Positions 41,934 to 51,638 of a stretch of DNA of 64,000 bases are shown here, one piece after another. Where the stretch lies: positions 868,001 through 932,000 of the forward strand of contig CALEDQ010000008.1 in the NCBI GenBank assembly GCA_937949615.1, read 5' to 3'. A program made the position numbers and the translations under genes. This DNA comes from an uncultured bacterium (GTDB lineage Bacteria > Muiribacteriota > Ozemobacteria > Ozemobacterales > Ozemobacteraceae). The notes under the pieces are model-generated. The model had not been told where the DNA came from, did no database searches, and saw only the letters and a program-made list of their open reading frames with translations. Numbering within the stretch: position 1 is the first letter of the stretch; each line of letters begins with the position of its first letter.

Positions 41934-44900
41934 TCAGTAACTTTCAGGATAACGGAAAACGTTCAAGTAAGTGTTGCTGCCATCAGAATACTGGTAAAGC
42001 ATACTGAAAGATCTGGTCACACTGTCGGTCTTTAGAAATTCCGCAGGGCCGGGATATGTAGCAGGCGACGCCCCGGGGGCATTCGGGAAAGAGTACACCT
42101 TCAGAGTTTTTTCGACCTTATCCTCATCATCGTCGAGCTGAATAAAGCCTTTAACCAACCCCTCTTCACCCATCCAGACACGGCCCTTACCATCGGAGGC
42201 ATAAATCCCGCGTTCGTTTCCGATTTCTTTGCGGATGTAGCCTGTTGCCTTATTAATGAAATAATCGTTATAGCTTGACCCGTCAAAGGCTTTGAGATAG
42301 ATGCCGGTTCTACCGACGCCAAACTGTTCGACGGCGCTGGAAGAGAGATAAATTTCTGCGACAACCTCAGGAGATTGAGGCCCGGAAATGGTCAACGGGT
42401 AGCGGTCCACCGTCAGGCAAAGCAGGTCATGATTGAATCTAGCCCAATACAGATTTTTGTCGTCAAAGCCAAGTTTAACCGGCGATCCCGAACTGAACCA
42501 TGAAACATTGTATGATGCAATGACGACAGCACTGTCAGTTGCCAGAGAGGACGACGGACCCGGATACATGCTCAGTTCCTGAGATTCAAAACCATCACCG
42601 GGGGTTCTGACGGCAACAAAAAGTTTTCCTGCCGTAAAAACCATATGAGCGTCGCTGAAAACCTGCGAATCTGTGATAATACTGGTTTCCGCCGCAGTCA
42701 GATCGGCATTCAAGCGAATAAGCTGGTTAAAACCGCTGTCGCCCTTATAGGTGAAGTAGACGAAACCGCCACCGGCAGTCATACTGAAGCTTGGGCCACT
42801 GACAGTTGTATCCATCGTCGGAGTCGAGTATACACTGCCATACACCCCGCCATTTGCGTCGTAAGCAGTTATGTAGACAATCCCGCTCGTGCCGACCTGA
42901 TACCTGCCGATATAAGTTATTCCGTTCATAACTTCAAAGCCAAAAATCTGCTCCCCAACGAATGTCTCGCTCCCCTGCAGGGTTATCGAAGCAATGCCAT
43001 AGTCGATATTACTTCTGGTGGTGAAGTTTACTGAGGTCGGAGCCGATTCGACATCACCGAAGCGATTGTAGACATTGACGGCGTAGTTAGTGGAAGCGAG
43101 CAGACCGGTTACCTGGAATGAGGTGCCGTCAAGGATTATAGAAGCAGCCTGACTGCCATTGCTGACCTGTGATACGACAACTCTCGACTTGGATGTGAAG
43201 TCGGCGTTGGTCCACGAGATTCCGGCGCTGATGTCGGTTATGTCGGTAACAGAAAGGTTTATAGGTGAACCCATGACCTTGGAAAAAGAAAACGGCGCAC
43301 TCTTCAGAACGAAGGTTTCTGTAGTGGTCGGGCGTTTCCAGATTTTTTCAGCGACAACGTTGTGCTGACCAGGAGTTACCGAGACGATCATCGCCTGATC
43401 CTGAACGTCTGTAAGAGTAAAAGCAACGGGGCGGGCCCGCTGGTTGCCGTCGACAAGAATGCTGAAGCTGGAAACATCAGCTCCGAAGCCGTTACCAATT
43501 ACAGTAAGAACATTTGCGGTTGCAGAAATCGCTGAGATAAAGGGGGCAACCGCTGTGGGGGCAAGAGAAATACCGGTTAGATTCTGGCCTTCGGCAACAT
43601 TGAGCAAAGCGGATTCGATGTAATAACCGTTGGCATCCGGCAAAACAACCACCTTGTATTCACCCGCTGTCAGATTGTTAAAGTAGAAGTCACCTGCGGT
43701 GGTTTCGTTATCGGTGTAGGTGCCGTCGGTCTTTTCAATGCGCACGCGATATTGATTATTCGGTCTCGGGGGTGTGATGCTGCCGCCGATACTTGCCGGA
43801 ACTATTCCCGCCGGGCGCACATCGATGGCCGGTGAAATTGCCAGATCGGCATTGGTGATCACATGCGGAAAGCCGGAAGGCGGTGTAACGAATACATATC
43901 CGCTGCCGACTTCGAGAGCGTAATTACCAGCAGGAACCTTGAACAGGAAAGAGCCATTGGCTTCGGTTACGGTCGTTTGCGGTTTGAAGGTCGCCAAATC
44001 AGATCTGAGAGTGACATTCACGTCACCGTTATTGCTTTCACCGGCTTTTTTGATCACTTTGTTGATATTGCCGGAAAGGACAAACATCTTCGCGGCAAGC
44101 GGTATGATGTTTATTGCGGTCGAAAGATTAACATTGCCGCCACTTGCATCAACAGGGTTCGAGAAGGCACCGGCAAATTTATAACCACTATTGATCGCAA
44201 GAGTATAGGTACCCGGATCGACCTTGAAGGTAAAAGCACCACCAAAAGTGGTGACTGTATTGTAAAGTTTCGCAGAGGCATCGATACTGGTCAAAGTAAC
44301 GATCACTCCGCCGTTATCGGTTTCGCCGCTTACAAAGTCAAGCTTGTTGACCGAGCCTGAAACCGTATTCAGCAACACCGGGGCTTGAACCGGTATCAGT
44401 CTTATGCCTGAGCCAACATTGGTTGCGGCATTGACAGTAATCGGATTGGTAAAGGAAGTTTCGAATTTGTAATCGCCGGCTATCGCCAGATTGTATGTAC
44501 CAGCAGGCACTCTGATAGCAAAGCTACCGGTTGGAGTGGTGGCACCGGCGAAGGTCACGGCCGCGCCGGTCGTCGGGGTAAGGGTAACCATGACATTGCT
44601 GTCGTCGCTTTCGCCGTTAACTTTGACAACCTTGCTGAGACTACCTTCGACAAGATAGCTTGCAGTGAAAATCTGAGTAGGAACGACCCAGATGATAGTA
44701 TTTAAAACAGTTGGGGCGTTGATCACAACCGGATTGGCAAAAGTGGTTTCGAAAGCGTAGCCGCCACCGACAGCCAGATTGTAGGTACCGGCGGGAATGC
44801 TGAAAGTAAACGAGCCAGTCGGGCTGGTAACCGCTGAGAACACGTTGGCAGAGGCATCTGTAGAAGTCAAAGTAAGCGGAAGCCCGGCATTATCGGGTTC

Positions 44901-45965
44901 ATTAAAAGCTTTACTGCGCTTACTGATTGTACCGCTGTAGGTATAAAACTGCGTTGAAGGTGGAAGAACCACTGCCGGTTTCGAAAGAACGAAAGACTGT
45001 GGCAAAGAAACGGTGGTTCCGAGAGCGGAAATTGCCACAGTCTGAACAGTAGGAGTAACAGCAAATTCGCCACCGACAACACTCACATTATAACTGCCGA
45101 CGGTTTTCACATTCAGAGAAAAATTACCCGAAGCGTCGGTAAAAGTCATAGATGGAGTCAGATCGCTCCCGGCCGGCACCATAACTACCATTTTGCCATT
45201 TAGTGCCGTAGTCGGCACCGAACTGTCAACGGCACTGACAGAACCGTTGATAGTGCTGACCTGCTGAATGGGAACGGTCAACGTAAGGTTGCCAAGCAGT
45301 TTGTTTTCAGCAGGAGCAACGCTGACTGTAACCGAGTTCTGGAGAGTGCCCTGATGGGATATTACTCCCAGAATAAAACTTTGCCCCGACGGAATCTGGC
45401 TGAAGGCAAATTCACCGTTAAGATCGGAAATGGCCACGTAAGAAGTCTTTTCCAGGTGAACAATTGCGCCTCGAACTGGTTCCCCGTTACTAAGAAGCAA
45501 TTTTCCCGAAGCTTTACCTGTGGGTGTAAGCTGAGCATCGACAGAAGTGACACTCCCGAGCAATATGCCGGTCTGAGCGAACTGACTGGCACCGCCAGCG
45601 TTGGCAGTCAGAGTATATTCACCAACAGGAATGCCGGTAAAACGATATGTTCCGGAAGCATCACTCGTGGTACGGTATCTTCCGTCAGAAAGCGTCGTTT
45701 GGGCAAGTACTGACCCACGCAGCGAAGCCAGGCCAGGGAGTCCGGCTTGAAGAGCCTTTTCTGACCTGCAAATTTCAACGGATGCGTTAGCCAGAGGCTC
45801 ACCTGATGAAAGCTTGACCGTGCCAGACAGATCCGCAACCGAACCGGTTGTAACAGGCCCGATCGGATTATTGCTGCTATCGCCGCCGCCTCCACCACCA
45901 CCACAACCGGCAAAAAATACCAGCATTGCCAAAAAGAAAATGACGGAAAACTTATTTAGCTGCAA
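41934..45965 (-). CDS. Giant lipoprotein with carboxypeptidase-regulatory-like repeats (paralogue 1)
   Basis: This 1343-residue protein has a lipoprotein signal (Cys21 in F-A-G-C followed by seven glycines). Residues ~40-330 hold three carboxypeptidase-regulatory-like beta domains (G-T-Y-R-F-T-G-I-P-V-G-E-Y-T-L). Four tandem ~95-residue modules start near 342, 437, 532 and 627, each with a K-x(5-8)-G/N-E-S/T/P-D/N-D/N opening and G-S-F-x-F-x-x-P-A-G-T-Y. An IPT/TIG-like part, one fibronectin-III-like domain (~898-985) and a C-terminal propeller-like region complete it. The start is TTG at 45965 after GGAGGAG. It is close to the next protein over nearly its whole length, so the two arose by tandem duplication. 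An outer-membrane or surface scaffold is inferred. Confidence 0.85.
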   Translation of the reverse strand: MQLNKFSVIFFLAMLVFFAGCGGGGGGGDSSNNPIGPVTTGSVADLSGTVKLSSGEPLANASVEICRSEKALQAGLPGLASLRGSVLAQTTLSDGRYRTTSDASGTYRFTGIPVGEYTLTANAGGASQFAQTGILLGSVTSVDAQLTPTGKASGKLLLSNGEPVRGAIVHLEKTSYVAISDLNGEFAFSQIPSGQSFILGVISHQGTLQNSVTVSVAPAENKLLGNLTLTVPIQQVSTINGSVSAVDSSVPTTALNGKMVVMVPAGSDLTPSMTFTDASGNFSLNVKTVGSYNVSVVGGEFAVTPTVQTVAISALGTTVSLPQSFVLSKPAVVLPPSTQFYTYSGTISKRSKAFNEPDNAGLPLTLTSTDASANVFSAVTSPTGSFTFSIPAGTYNLAVGGGYAFETTFANPVVINAPTVLNTIIWVVPTQIFTASYLVEGSLSKVVKVNGESDDSNVMVTLTPTTGAAVTFAGATTPTGSFAIRVPAGTYNLAIAGDYKFETSFTNPITVNAATNVGSGIRLIPVQAPVLLNTVSGSVNKLDFVSGETDNGGVIVTLTSIDASAKLYNTVTTFGGAFTFKVDPGTYTLAINSGYKFAGAFSNPVDASGGNVNLSTAINIIPLAAKMFVLSGNINKVIKKAGESNNGDVNVTLRSDLATFKPQTTVTEANGSFLFKVPAGNYALEVGSGYVFVTPPSGFPHVITNADLAISPAIDVRPAGIVPASIGGSITPPRPNNQYRVRIEKTDGTYTDNETTAGDFYFNNLTAGEYKVVVLPDANGYYIESALLNVAEGQNLTGISLAPTAVAPFISAISATANVLTVIGNGFGADVSSFSILVDGNQRARPVAFTLTDVQDQAMIVSVTPGQHNVVAEKIWKRPTTTETFVLKSAPFSFSKVMGSPINLSVTDITDISAGISWTNADFTSKSRVVVSQVSNGSQAASIILDGTSFQVTGLLASTNYAVNVYNRFGDVESAPTSVNFTTRSNIDYGIASITLQGSETFVGEQIFGFEVMNGITYIGRYQVGTSGIVYITAYDANGGVYGSVYSTPTMDTTVSGPSFSMTAGGGFVYFTYKGDSGFNQLIRLNADLTAAETSIITDSQVFSDAHMVFTAGKLFVAVRTPGDGFESQELSMYPGPSSSLATDSAVVIASYNVSWFSSGSPVKLGFDDKNLYWARFNHDLLCLTVDRYPLTISGPQSPEVVAEIYLSSSAVEQFGVGRTGIYLKAFDGSSYNDYFINKATGYIRKEIGNERGIYASDGKGRVWMGEEGLVKGFIQLDDDEDKVEKTLKVYSFPNAPGASPATYPGPAEFLKTDSVTRSFSMLYQYSDGSNTYLNVFRYPESY
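44412..44621. repeat. 210-bp identical tract shared by the two giant lipoprotein genes (copy A)
   Basis: This stretch is identical base for base to 48686-48895 (offset 4274), while flanking sequence differs at many third positions. It encodes most of the second ~95-residue module. Confidence 0.9.
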
Positions 45966-46032
45966 GCGCTCTCCTCCTATATCCCGGACTGAATTATCCC
46001 CACATGTTTTGTTATATTTATTCTGCGGCTCT

Positions 46033-46072
46033 GCTAAATTTACGCCTGCCTTATTTTTTTTGCAACCATAAG
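46033..46072 (-). promoter_or_regulatory. Bipartite upstream element, copy 2 (probable promoter)
   Basis: On the minus strand CTTATGGTTGCAAA, 12 bases, then GGCGTAAATTT. TTGCAA and TAAATT are 17 bases apart. It lies about 70 bases before the TTG start of the first giant lipoprotein gene. Confidence 0.5.
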
Positions 46073-46131
46073 CCCCTCTGAACTTTAGTTAAGCCCAAAA
46101 GGCAGTCTGCAATCTTCAAAAGAGCTAAAGC

Positions 46132-46169
46132 AAAAAGAAAGCCCCCGGGCACAAAAGCGACCGGGGGCT
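46132..46169 (-). terminator. Terminator of the second giant lipoprotein gene
   Basis: AGCCCCCGG and CCGGGGGCT form a 9-bp stem around a 12-base loop. On the minus strand it is followed by TTCTTTTTG. Confidence 0.8.
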
Positions 46170-46189
46170 GCTAAGTCATTCAGGATTTT

Positions 46190-49100
46190 TTAGAATGAGC
46201 TGTCGTATCCAAATACCGCCAGCTGAGAGAACTGGTCAATAAACAACATTCCAAATTTTCCTGGATTGCCGATAGTCTGTAGTTTTGCAAACTCACGCGG
46301 GCGGGTATAACCGCCGTTGGACCCTGGGAAACCCTGGATCGTCAATTCATTCAGAATATTACTGTCAGACAAATTTACCAGATGCTTATAATCGCTGTTC
46401 GAAAAAGCCCAGAAGCGCCCTTTAAGATCAACGCCAAAGGAGCTCAGCTCACGAGTGGCCTGATCGATGGTTGCCACATACCCCAGATTGGACGTGATTT
46501 TATAGAAATCCGGTGACGAACTGCCGCCATTAAGAATCAGGTTAGAACCACTCATGCCAAACTCAAGAACCATACTGCTGGCCATCACGGTGTTAAGAAC
46601 CTGGCCAGCTGCAGCAGGAGAAGAAAGAGACTTTTTGATAATGGTGATATTATCTACCGACGAAGCAGCACCCTGCGCCACCGCGATGAAAAGGCTGTCA
46701 GAACTTTCATCGGCAGCGGTCATAAGCCAGTAACCAATGGGTGACTGCTCAATGAGAATGTTTGAGGTATTGTAAACCTGAACAGCAGAACCGGAAAGGT
46801 CTGAGTTTACAGAGTAAACATAGTAATTGCGGGTAGTGCCGTTGTCGTTAACTGAAAAGAACAGTTTTGTTCCATGGAATTCCATCTTAACTTTTTCAAC
46901 AGCGTTAATACCAAGCGCCGACAGATTAACTGCTCCGCCAACCGGCGAGAGATTTTCATCCAGCCTTTGCACCTGCTGAATTGTTGTTATGTCCTGAATG
47001 TAGGTAACATAAACCGAATTATTACCCACGCACATGTCGAATTTTTCAAGCTGGCAAATCGCAGGATTGGTCGTAAAAGCGTTGATGGTAAAAGTGGCAA
47101 GCTGATTACCAGCAGCATCATAGGAATTTACATACGCGAAATTTTGACCGGCGGCCGTTTCACGGAAGCCAACATAGACGCGGTCATTCATCAGTTCGAA
47201 CCCGAAAATTTCAAGGCCATTTGCCATTGAAGCTACAATTGCGCTGCTGCCAGCAAGCACCATTGAGCCCGGGTTGGAGAAACCGGCTTTTTTGGTCGTG
47301 AAATTAGCAGTAACAACTGTCGATTCAATATCCCCGAAACGATTGTAAAGGTGAACGGTATAAGTCGTATTTGATGCGAGACCGGTAAGTTTATAAGTAT
47401 TTCCGTCAAACCATGGCGAATTAGAGATGTTGGTCGCACCCTGGAATACCGAAATCATTGCCTGCTGAGAAAACTGTGCATTGGTCCACGATAGACTGGC
47501 GCTGATATCGGTTATATCAATGGCAGACAAGTTGATCGGCGAACCCATCAGCTTGTTAAATGAAACCGGCGCGCTTTTTAAAACAAAGGTTTCGTTAGTG
47601 GTCGGGCGATTCCAGATTTTTTCGGCGACAATATTGTGCTGACCGGGAGTTACCGAGACGATCATCGCCTGATCCTGAGCGTCATCGAGAATTCCGGCAA
47701 CAGGGCGAGCCCGACGGTTGCCATCGATAAGAATACTGAAGCTTGAAACGTCGTAACCGAAACCACTTCCGGATATAGTAAGAATACTTTCGGTTGCTGA
47801 AAAATTGGTAATTGCTGGGCTGACTTGAGTGACGCCAACCGCGACGCCAGTCTGTTTCTGACCTTCAGCAAGATTGAAGGGGCCATATTCACCGTAAAAA
47901 CCATTCCCATCGGGAAGGATTACGACTCTGTATTCTCCCGGGGGCAAGCTGTCAAAGTAAAACCCACCCGTAGTTGTTTCATTATCGGTGTATGTATTAT
48001 CGGTCTTTTCAATACGCACACGATAAGGCGTAGTTCCCGAAACAAGAGGCAGATTCCCGCCGAAAGCGGCAGGCAATGTTCCTGAAGGTCTGATGTTAAG
48101 ACCCGGAGAAACAATCAGGTCAGCATTGGAAATAGAATAAGGGAAACCTGAGGTGGGCGTAACAAAAACATAACCACTGCCCACTTCTACGGCATAGTTT
48201 CCGGGGGGGATTTTGAAGGTAAAAGAGCCGTTGGCTTCCGAAACCGTTGTTTGCGGCATAAACGTCGCAGAATCAGATCGAAGCGTGATATTGACGTCGC
48301 CGTCATTTGTTTCTCCGTCTTTTCTGAGAACTTTTTTAACTGATCCGGAGAAAGTAAACAACTTTGCTGCCAGTGGCAAAATATCTATTACCGGCGAAAT
48401 GCTGACATTACCGGCGCTTGCATCGACAGGGTTGGGAAAGGTAGTGGCAAATTTATAACCGCTGTTGATCGCCAGGGTATAGGTACCCGGGTCGACCTTG
48501 AAGGAAAAAGCGCCGCCGGAAGTGGTTACTGTACTGTAAAGTTCTGCAGAGGCGTCGATGTTCGTCAGAGTGACGATTACACCGCCGTTATCGGTTTCGC
48601 CATCGATGAAATCAACCTTGTTGATTGAACCGGCAACCGTATAGCTGACCGCAACCGGATTGACCGGAAGCAGCCGGATGCCGTTGCCAACATTGGTTGC
48701 GGCATTGACAGTAATCGGATTGGTAAAGGAAGTTTCGAATTTGTAATCGCCGGCTATCGCCAGATTGTATGTACCAGCAGGCACTCTGATAGCAAAGCTA
48801 CCGGTTGGAGTGGTGGCACCGGCGAAGGTCACGGCCGCGCCGGTCGTCGGGGTAAGGGTAACCATGACATTGCTGTCGTCGCTTTCGCCGTTAACCTTGA
48901 CAACCTTGGTGAGACTGCCTTCGACAAGGTAGCTTGCAGTGAAGATCTGAGTAGGAACGACCCAGATGACAGTATTTAAAACAGTTGGGGCGTTGATTAT
49001 AACCGGATTGGCAAAAGTGCTTTCGAAAGCGTAGCCGCCACCGACAGCCAGATTGTAGGTCCCGGCGGGAATGCTGAAAGTAAACGAACCAGTCGGGCTG

Positions 49101-50233
49101 GTAACCGCAGAAAAAACGTTGGCAGTGGCGTCGGTAGAAGTCAGAGTAAGCGGAACCCCGGCGTTATCCGATTCATTGAAAGCCATGCTGCGCTTGTTAA
49201 TTGTACCACTGTAGGTATAAAACTGCGTTGAAGGGGGAAGAACCACAGTCGGTTTCGAGAGCACAAATGACTGTGGCACAGTGACGGTGGTGCCGAGAGT
49301 TGAGACCGTTACTGCCTGAACAGTGGGCGAAACCGCAAATTCGCCACCGACGACGCTCACGTTATAGCTGCCAATGGCTTTGACGTTCAGAGAGAAATTG
49401 CCTGAGGCATCGGTAAGTGCTACGAGGGGAGTCGGGTCGGCAGAAGTGACAAGAACGATTCTACCGTTCAAGGCTGAAGTCGGAACCGAGCTGTCGGCGG
49501 CGCTGACAGAACCATTGATGGTGCTGACCTGCTGAACCGGAACGGTCAGAGTCAGATTTCCGAGCTGCCGGTCTTCAGCCGGGGTAATGTTAATTGCGAC
49601 CGGGTTCTGAAGAGTTCCTTGAGTTGAAACAACACCCAGAGTGAAGTCCTGACCGGCCGGAACATGGCTGATGGTAAAATCACCGTTTACGTCAGAAATG
49701 GCGACGTAAGAGGTTTTTTCGAGATGAATGATGGCGCCGCGGGCAGGCTGGCCACCGGTAAGAAGCAATCTGCCGGAAACTTTGCCGGTTGGCGTGAGCT
49801 GAGCATCCTGCTCAGTAACGCTGCCGAGCATTACACCGGTCTGGGCAAACTGGTGTGTTTCATCTTTAACGGCAATCAGGGTATATTCGCCGACCGGAAT
49901 AGCGGTAAAGCTGTACCGACCAGAGCTGTCGGTCTTTGTAGAATAGCTGCCCTCGGCAAGTTTTGTCTGGGCGAGCACTGAGCCGCGCATGGAGTAAAGG
50001 CCCGAAACCCCGGCCTGGAGAGCTTTTTCCGATTTATAAAGATAAACGGCTGCATCAGCAAGGGGCTGATCAGAGAATTTGACCGTGCCTGACAGATCGG
50101 CAAGCGGACCAGTGGCTGCAATCGGGCCAACCGGGTTACCGGTGGTGCCACCACCGCCGCCACCGCCACAACCGATAAGAGCGAAAGTTATACAAAGAAC
50201 GGAAAAAGCAAACAAAGCTATTTTTTTACCCAC
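46190..50233 (-). CDS. Giant lipoprotein with carboxypeptidase-regulatory-like repeats (paralogue 2)
   Basis: This 1347-residue protein has the same plan as its neighbour: lipobox L-I-G-C (Cys22) plus polyglycine, three carboxypeptidase-regulatory-like domains, four ~95-residue modules, an IPT-like part, a fibronectin-III-like domain and a diverged C-terminal domain of ~350 residues. The N-terminal two thirds are very similar to paralogue 1, including a 210-bp tract with no difference (48686-48895), while the C-terminal third has diverged. I chose GTG at 50233 because GGGGAG lies seven bases upstream; an upstream TTG would add five residues. It follows the 225-residue lipoprotein gene by 24 bases and is probably co-transcribed with it. 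Confidence 0.85.
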   Translation of the reverse strand: MGKKIALFAFSVLCITFALIGCGGGGGGGTTGNPVGPIAATGPLADLSGTVKFSDQPLADAAVYLYKSEKALQAGVSGLYSMRGSVLAQTKLAEGSYSTKTDSSGRYSFTAIPVGEYTLIAVKDETHQFAQTGVMLGSVTEQDAQLTPTGKVSGRLLLTGGQPARGAIIHLEKTSYVAISDVNGDFTISHVPAGQDFTLGVVSTQGTLQNPVAINITPAEDRQLGNLTLTVPVQQVSTINGSVSAADSSVPTSALNGRIVLVTSADPTPLVALTDASGNFSLNVKAIGSYNVSVVGGEFAVSPTVQAVTVSTLGTTVTVPQSFVLSKPTVVLPPSTQFYTYSGTINKRSMAFNESDNAGVPLTLTSTDATANVFSAVTSPTGSFTFSIPAGTYNLAVGGGYAFESTFANPVIINAPTVLNTVIWVVPTQIFTASYLVEGSLTKVVKVNGESDDSNVMVTLTPTTGAAVTFAGATTPTGSFAIRVPAGTYNLAIAGDYKFETSFTNPITVNAATNVGNGIRLLPVNPVAVSYTVAGSINKVDFIDGETDNGGVIVTLTNIDASAELYSTVTTSGGAFSFKVDPGTYTLAINSGYKFATTFPNPVDASAGNVSISPVIDILPLAAKLFTFSGSVKKVLRKDGETNDGDVNITLRSDSATFMPQTTVSEANGSFTFKIPPGNYAVEVGSGYVFVTPTSGFPYSISNADLIVSPGLNIRPSGTLPAAFGGNLPLVSGTTPYRVRIEKTDNTYTDNETTTGGFYFDSLPPGEYRVVILPDGNGFYGEYGPFNLAEGQKQTGVAVGVTQVSPAITNFSATESILTISGSGFGYDVSSFSILIDGNRRARPVAGILDDAQDQAMIVSVTPGQHNIVAEKIWNRPTTNETFVLKSAPVSFNKLMGSPINLSAIDITDISASLSWTNAQFSQQAMISVFQGATNISNSPWFDGNTYKLTGLASNTTYTVHLYNRFGDIESTVVTANFTTKKAGFSNPGSMVLAGSSAIVASMANGLEIFGFELMNDRVYVGFRETAAGQNFAYVNSYDAAGNQLATFTINAFTTNPAICQLEKFDMCVGNNSVYVTYIQDITTIQQVQRLDENLSPVGGAVNLSALGINAVEKVKMEFHGTKLFFSVNDNGTTRNYYVYSVNSDLSGSAVQVYNTSNILIEQSPIGYWLMTAADESSDSLFIAVAQGAASSVDNITIIKKSLSSPAAAGQVLNTVMASSMVLEFGMSGSNLILNGGSSSPDFYKITSNLGYVATIDQATRELSSFGVDLKGRFWAFSNSDYKHLVNLSDSNILNELTIQGFPGSNGGYTRPREFAKLQTIGNPGKFGMLFIDQFSQLAVFGYDSSF
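48686..48895. repeat. 210-bp identical tract shared by the two giant lipoprotein genes (copy B)
   Basis: This is the partner of 44412-44621, in the same orientation. It could mediate deletion or gene conversion between the two genes. Confidence 0.9.
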
Positions 50234-50257
50234 GTTTAGACTCCCCAAAACTCGATG

Positions 50258-50935
50258 TTATCTGACTATTATGTCTGAAATGGTGTATGGTTCGTAACCA
50301 GTGCGGTTAATGACAAGGTAATATGTGGCAGGAGGCAGATCGAGAATCCCATAAAAACCGGTCACATCGGTAATCGAATACCCGGCAATCACTCCGGTGG
50401 CCTGATTATATGCCTCAACCCTGGCTCCGGAAACAGGAGTTCCGGTGATTTTATCAGTTAGAACGCCTTTAATACCGAACTGTTCAACCACCACAGCCGG
50501 CAGTTCGGTCACCTGAATACCTTCGAGATACCAGACGCCGGCGTCTTTGCCCATCAAAAAGCTGATGGTCATGCCACCGAAAGCCGAATTGCCGCCATAG
50601 TAATAGCGGGTATTGACGTGGGCCAGAATTGAGCTGATGTATTCAACTCCCGTGAAAGTAAGGTTCCAGGTATTGCCTGAAAGATCACGCATCCGGATAT
50701 ATCTTGTCTCTGAAACTTCTGTCTGGGCAGCAATCCTGCCGTCGGCATCGATATTGAAAACTGGCCCTGAATCAGCCCGCCAGCTGGCAAATATGCGTTC
50801 AACGGCTGCCTCAGGCGAGGTGGAATCAGCCATTGTCGCGACGGGCGAAGCACTGCCGCCTCCGCCGCCACAGCCAACAAGAAAAAGAGTCATGCAAAAC
50901 AGAAGCACGACGGCCAATGAGAATCGCTGTGCCAT
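50258..50935 (-). CDS. Lipoprotein with C-terminal carboxypeptidase-regulatory-like domain
   Basis: This 225-residue protein has a clear lipobox L-V-G-C (Cys22) followed by five glycines. Residues ~35-140 form an unrecognised alpha/beta domain that could be NTF2-like (P-E-A-A-V-E-R-I-F-A-S-W, then W-Y-L-E-G-I-Q-V). Residues ~150-225 are a single carboxypeptidase-regulatory-like beta domain (G-V-L-T-D-K-I-T-G-T-P-V-S-G-A, then G-F-Y-G-I-L-D-L-P-P). AGGAGG lies five bases before the ATG. It shares the poly-Gly tether and repeat domain with the giant lipoprotein encoded 24 bases downstream, so both may belong to one surface structure. Confidence 0.8.
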   Translation of the reverse strand: MAQRFSLAVVLLFCMTLFLVGCGGGGGSASPVATMADSTSPEAAVERIFASWRADSGPVFNIDADGRIAAQTEVSETRYIRMRDLSGNTWNLTFTGVEYISSILAHVNTRYYYGGNSAFGGMTISFLMGKDAGVWYLEGIQVTELPAVVVEQFGIKGVLTDKITGTPVSGARVEAYNQATGVIAGYSITDVTGFYGILDLPPATYYLVINRTGYEPYTISDIIVR

Positions 50936-51045
50936 TTTTCCTCCTGTTCAGGGCTAAACCGCTGAACCAACCTGAATTTACAAGGTCTGGCAGACTTAAA
51001 GACAGAAACTTTATGGAGTAACCATCCTCGTCTGACCGTTAAAGA

Positions 51046-51465
51046 TCATTCTCCGATTATCTTGATCAAAACCCTCTTTCGGCGGTTACCGTCGAATTCT
51101 CCATAGTAAATCTGTTCCCAGGGGCCGAAGTCGAGTTTCCCGTCAGTAATGGCGACGACAACTTCGCGACCCATGATTGTTCGCTTCAAATGACCGTCAG
51201 CGTTATTTTCGCCACCGGCATTATGCTGATACTGTGAATATGGCTTTTCGGGAGCGAGTTTTTCGAGCCAGGTTTCGAAGTCCTGATGTAAACCGCTTTC
51301 ATCATCGTTAATGAAGACACTGGCGGTGATATGCATGGCATTAACCAACACCAGTCCCTCTTTGACGCCACTGGCATTGAGGGCTTCTTCAACCTGCGGA
51401 GTGATGTTGATCAGACCTCTCCTGCCTTTGACTTCAAACCAGAGCTCTTGTCTGAAGCTTTTCAT
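51046..51465 (-). CDS. yjbQ: YjbQ/UPF0047 family protein
   Basis: This 139-residue protein matches the usual ~138 residues of the family. Conserved stretches are visible: the I-T-P-Q-V near residue 25, the H-x-T-A-S motif in N-A-M-H-I-T-A-S-V-F-I-N-D-D-E, H-L-K-R-T-I-M-G, and L-D-F-G-P-W-E-Q-I-Y-Y-G-E-F-D-G. Some members show weak thiamine-phosphate synthase activity; the physiological role is unsettled. GGGAGG lies seven bases before the ATG at 51465. A thiamine-type ECF transporter subunit lies 9 kb away, but no functional link is shown. Confidence 0.93.
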   Translation of the reverse strand: MKSFRQELWFEVKGRRGLINITPQVEEALNASGVKEGLVLVNAMHITASVFINDDESGLHQDFETWLEKLAPEKPYSQYQHNAGGENNADGHLKRTIMGREVVVAITDGKLDFGPWEQIYYGEFDGNRRKRVLIKIIGE

Positions 51466-51638
51466 GACAGAACCTCCCGTGACCTTTTGATAGAGCTTGC
51501 CAACCTCGGGCAAACATTCACATTCTACGATCTTTTCGCTGCCACTGCAATTTTTTTAATCTGCCGGCAGGGTCTTTATTAAGAGTGCTGATAGTGATAA
51601 GATACCTTGCAGAATCTACATGATGAAGGAACTGCAAA

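Noticed and set aside
42000..50200. CRISPR-like or transposon repeats in the lipoprotein region
   Set aside because: The repeats are coding modules of two paralogous proteins; there are no short regular repeats with spacers and no transposase.
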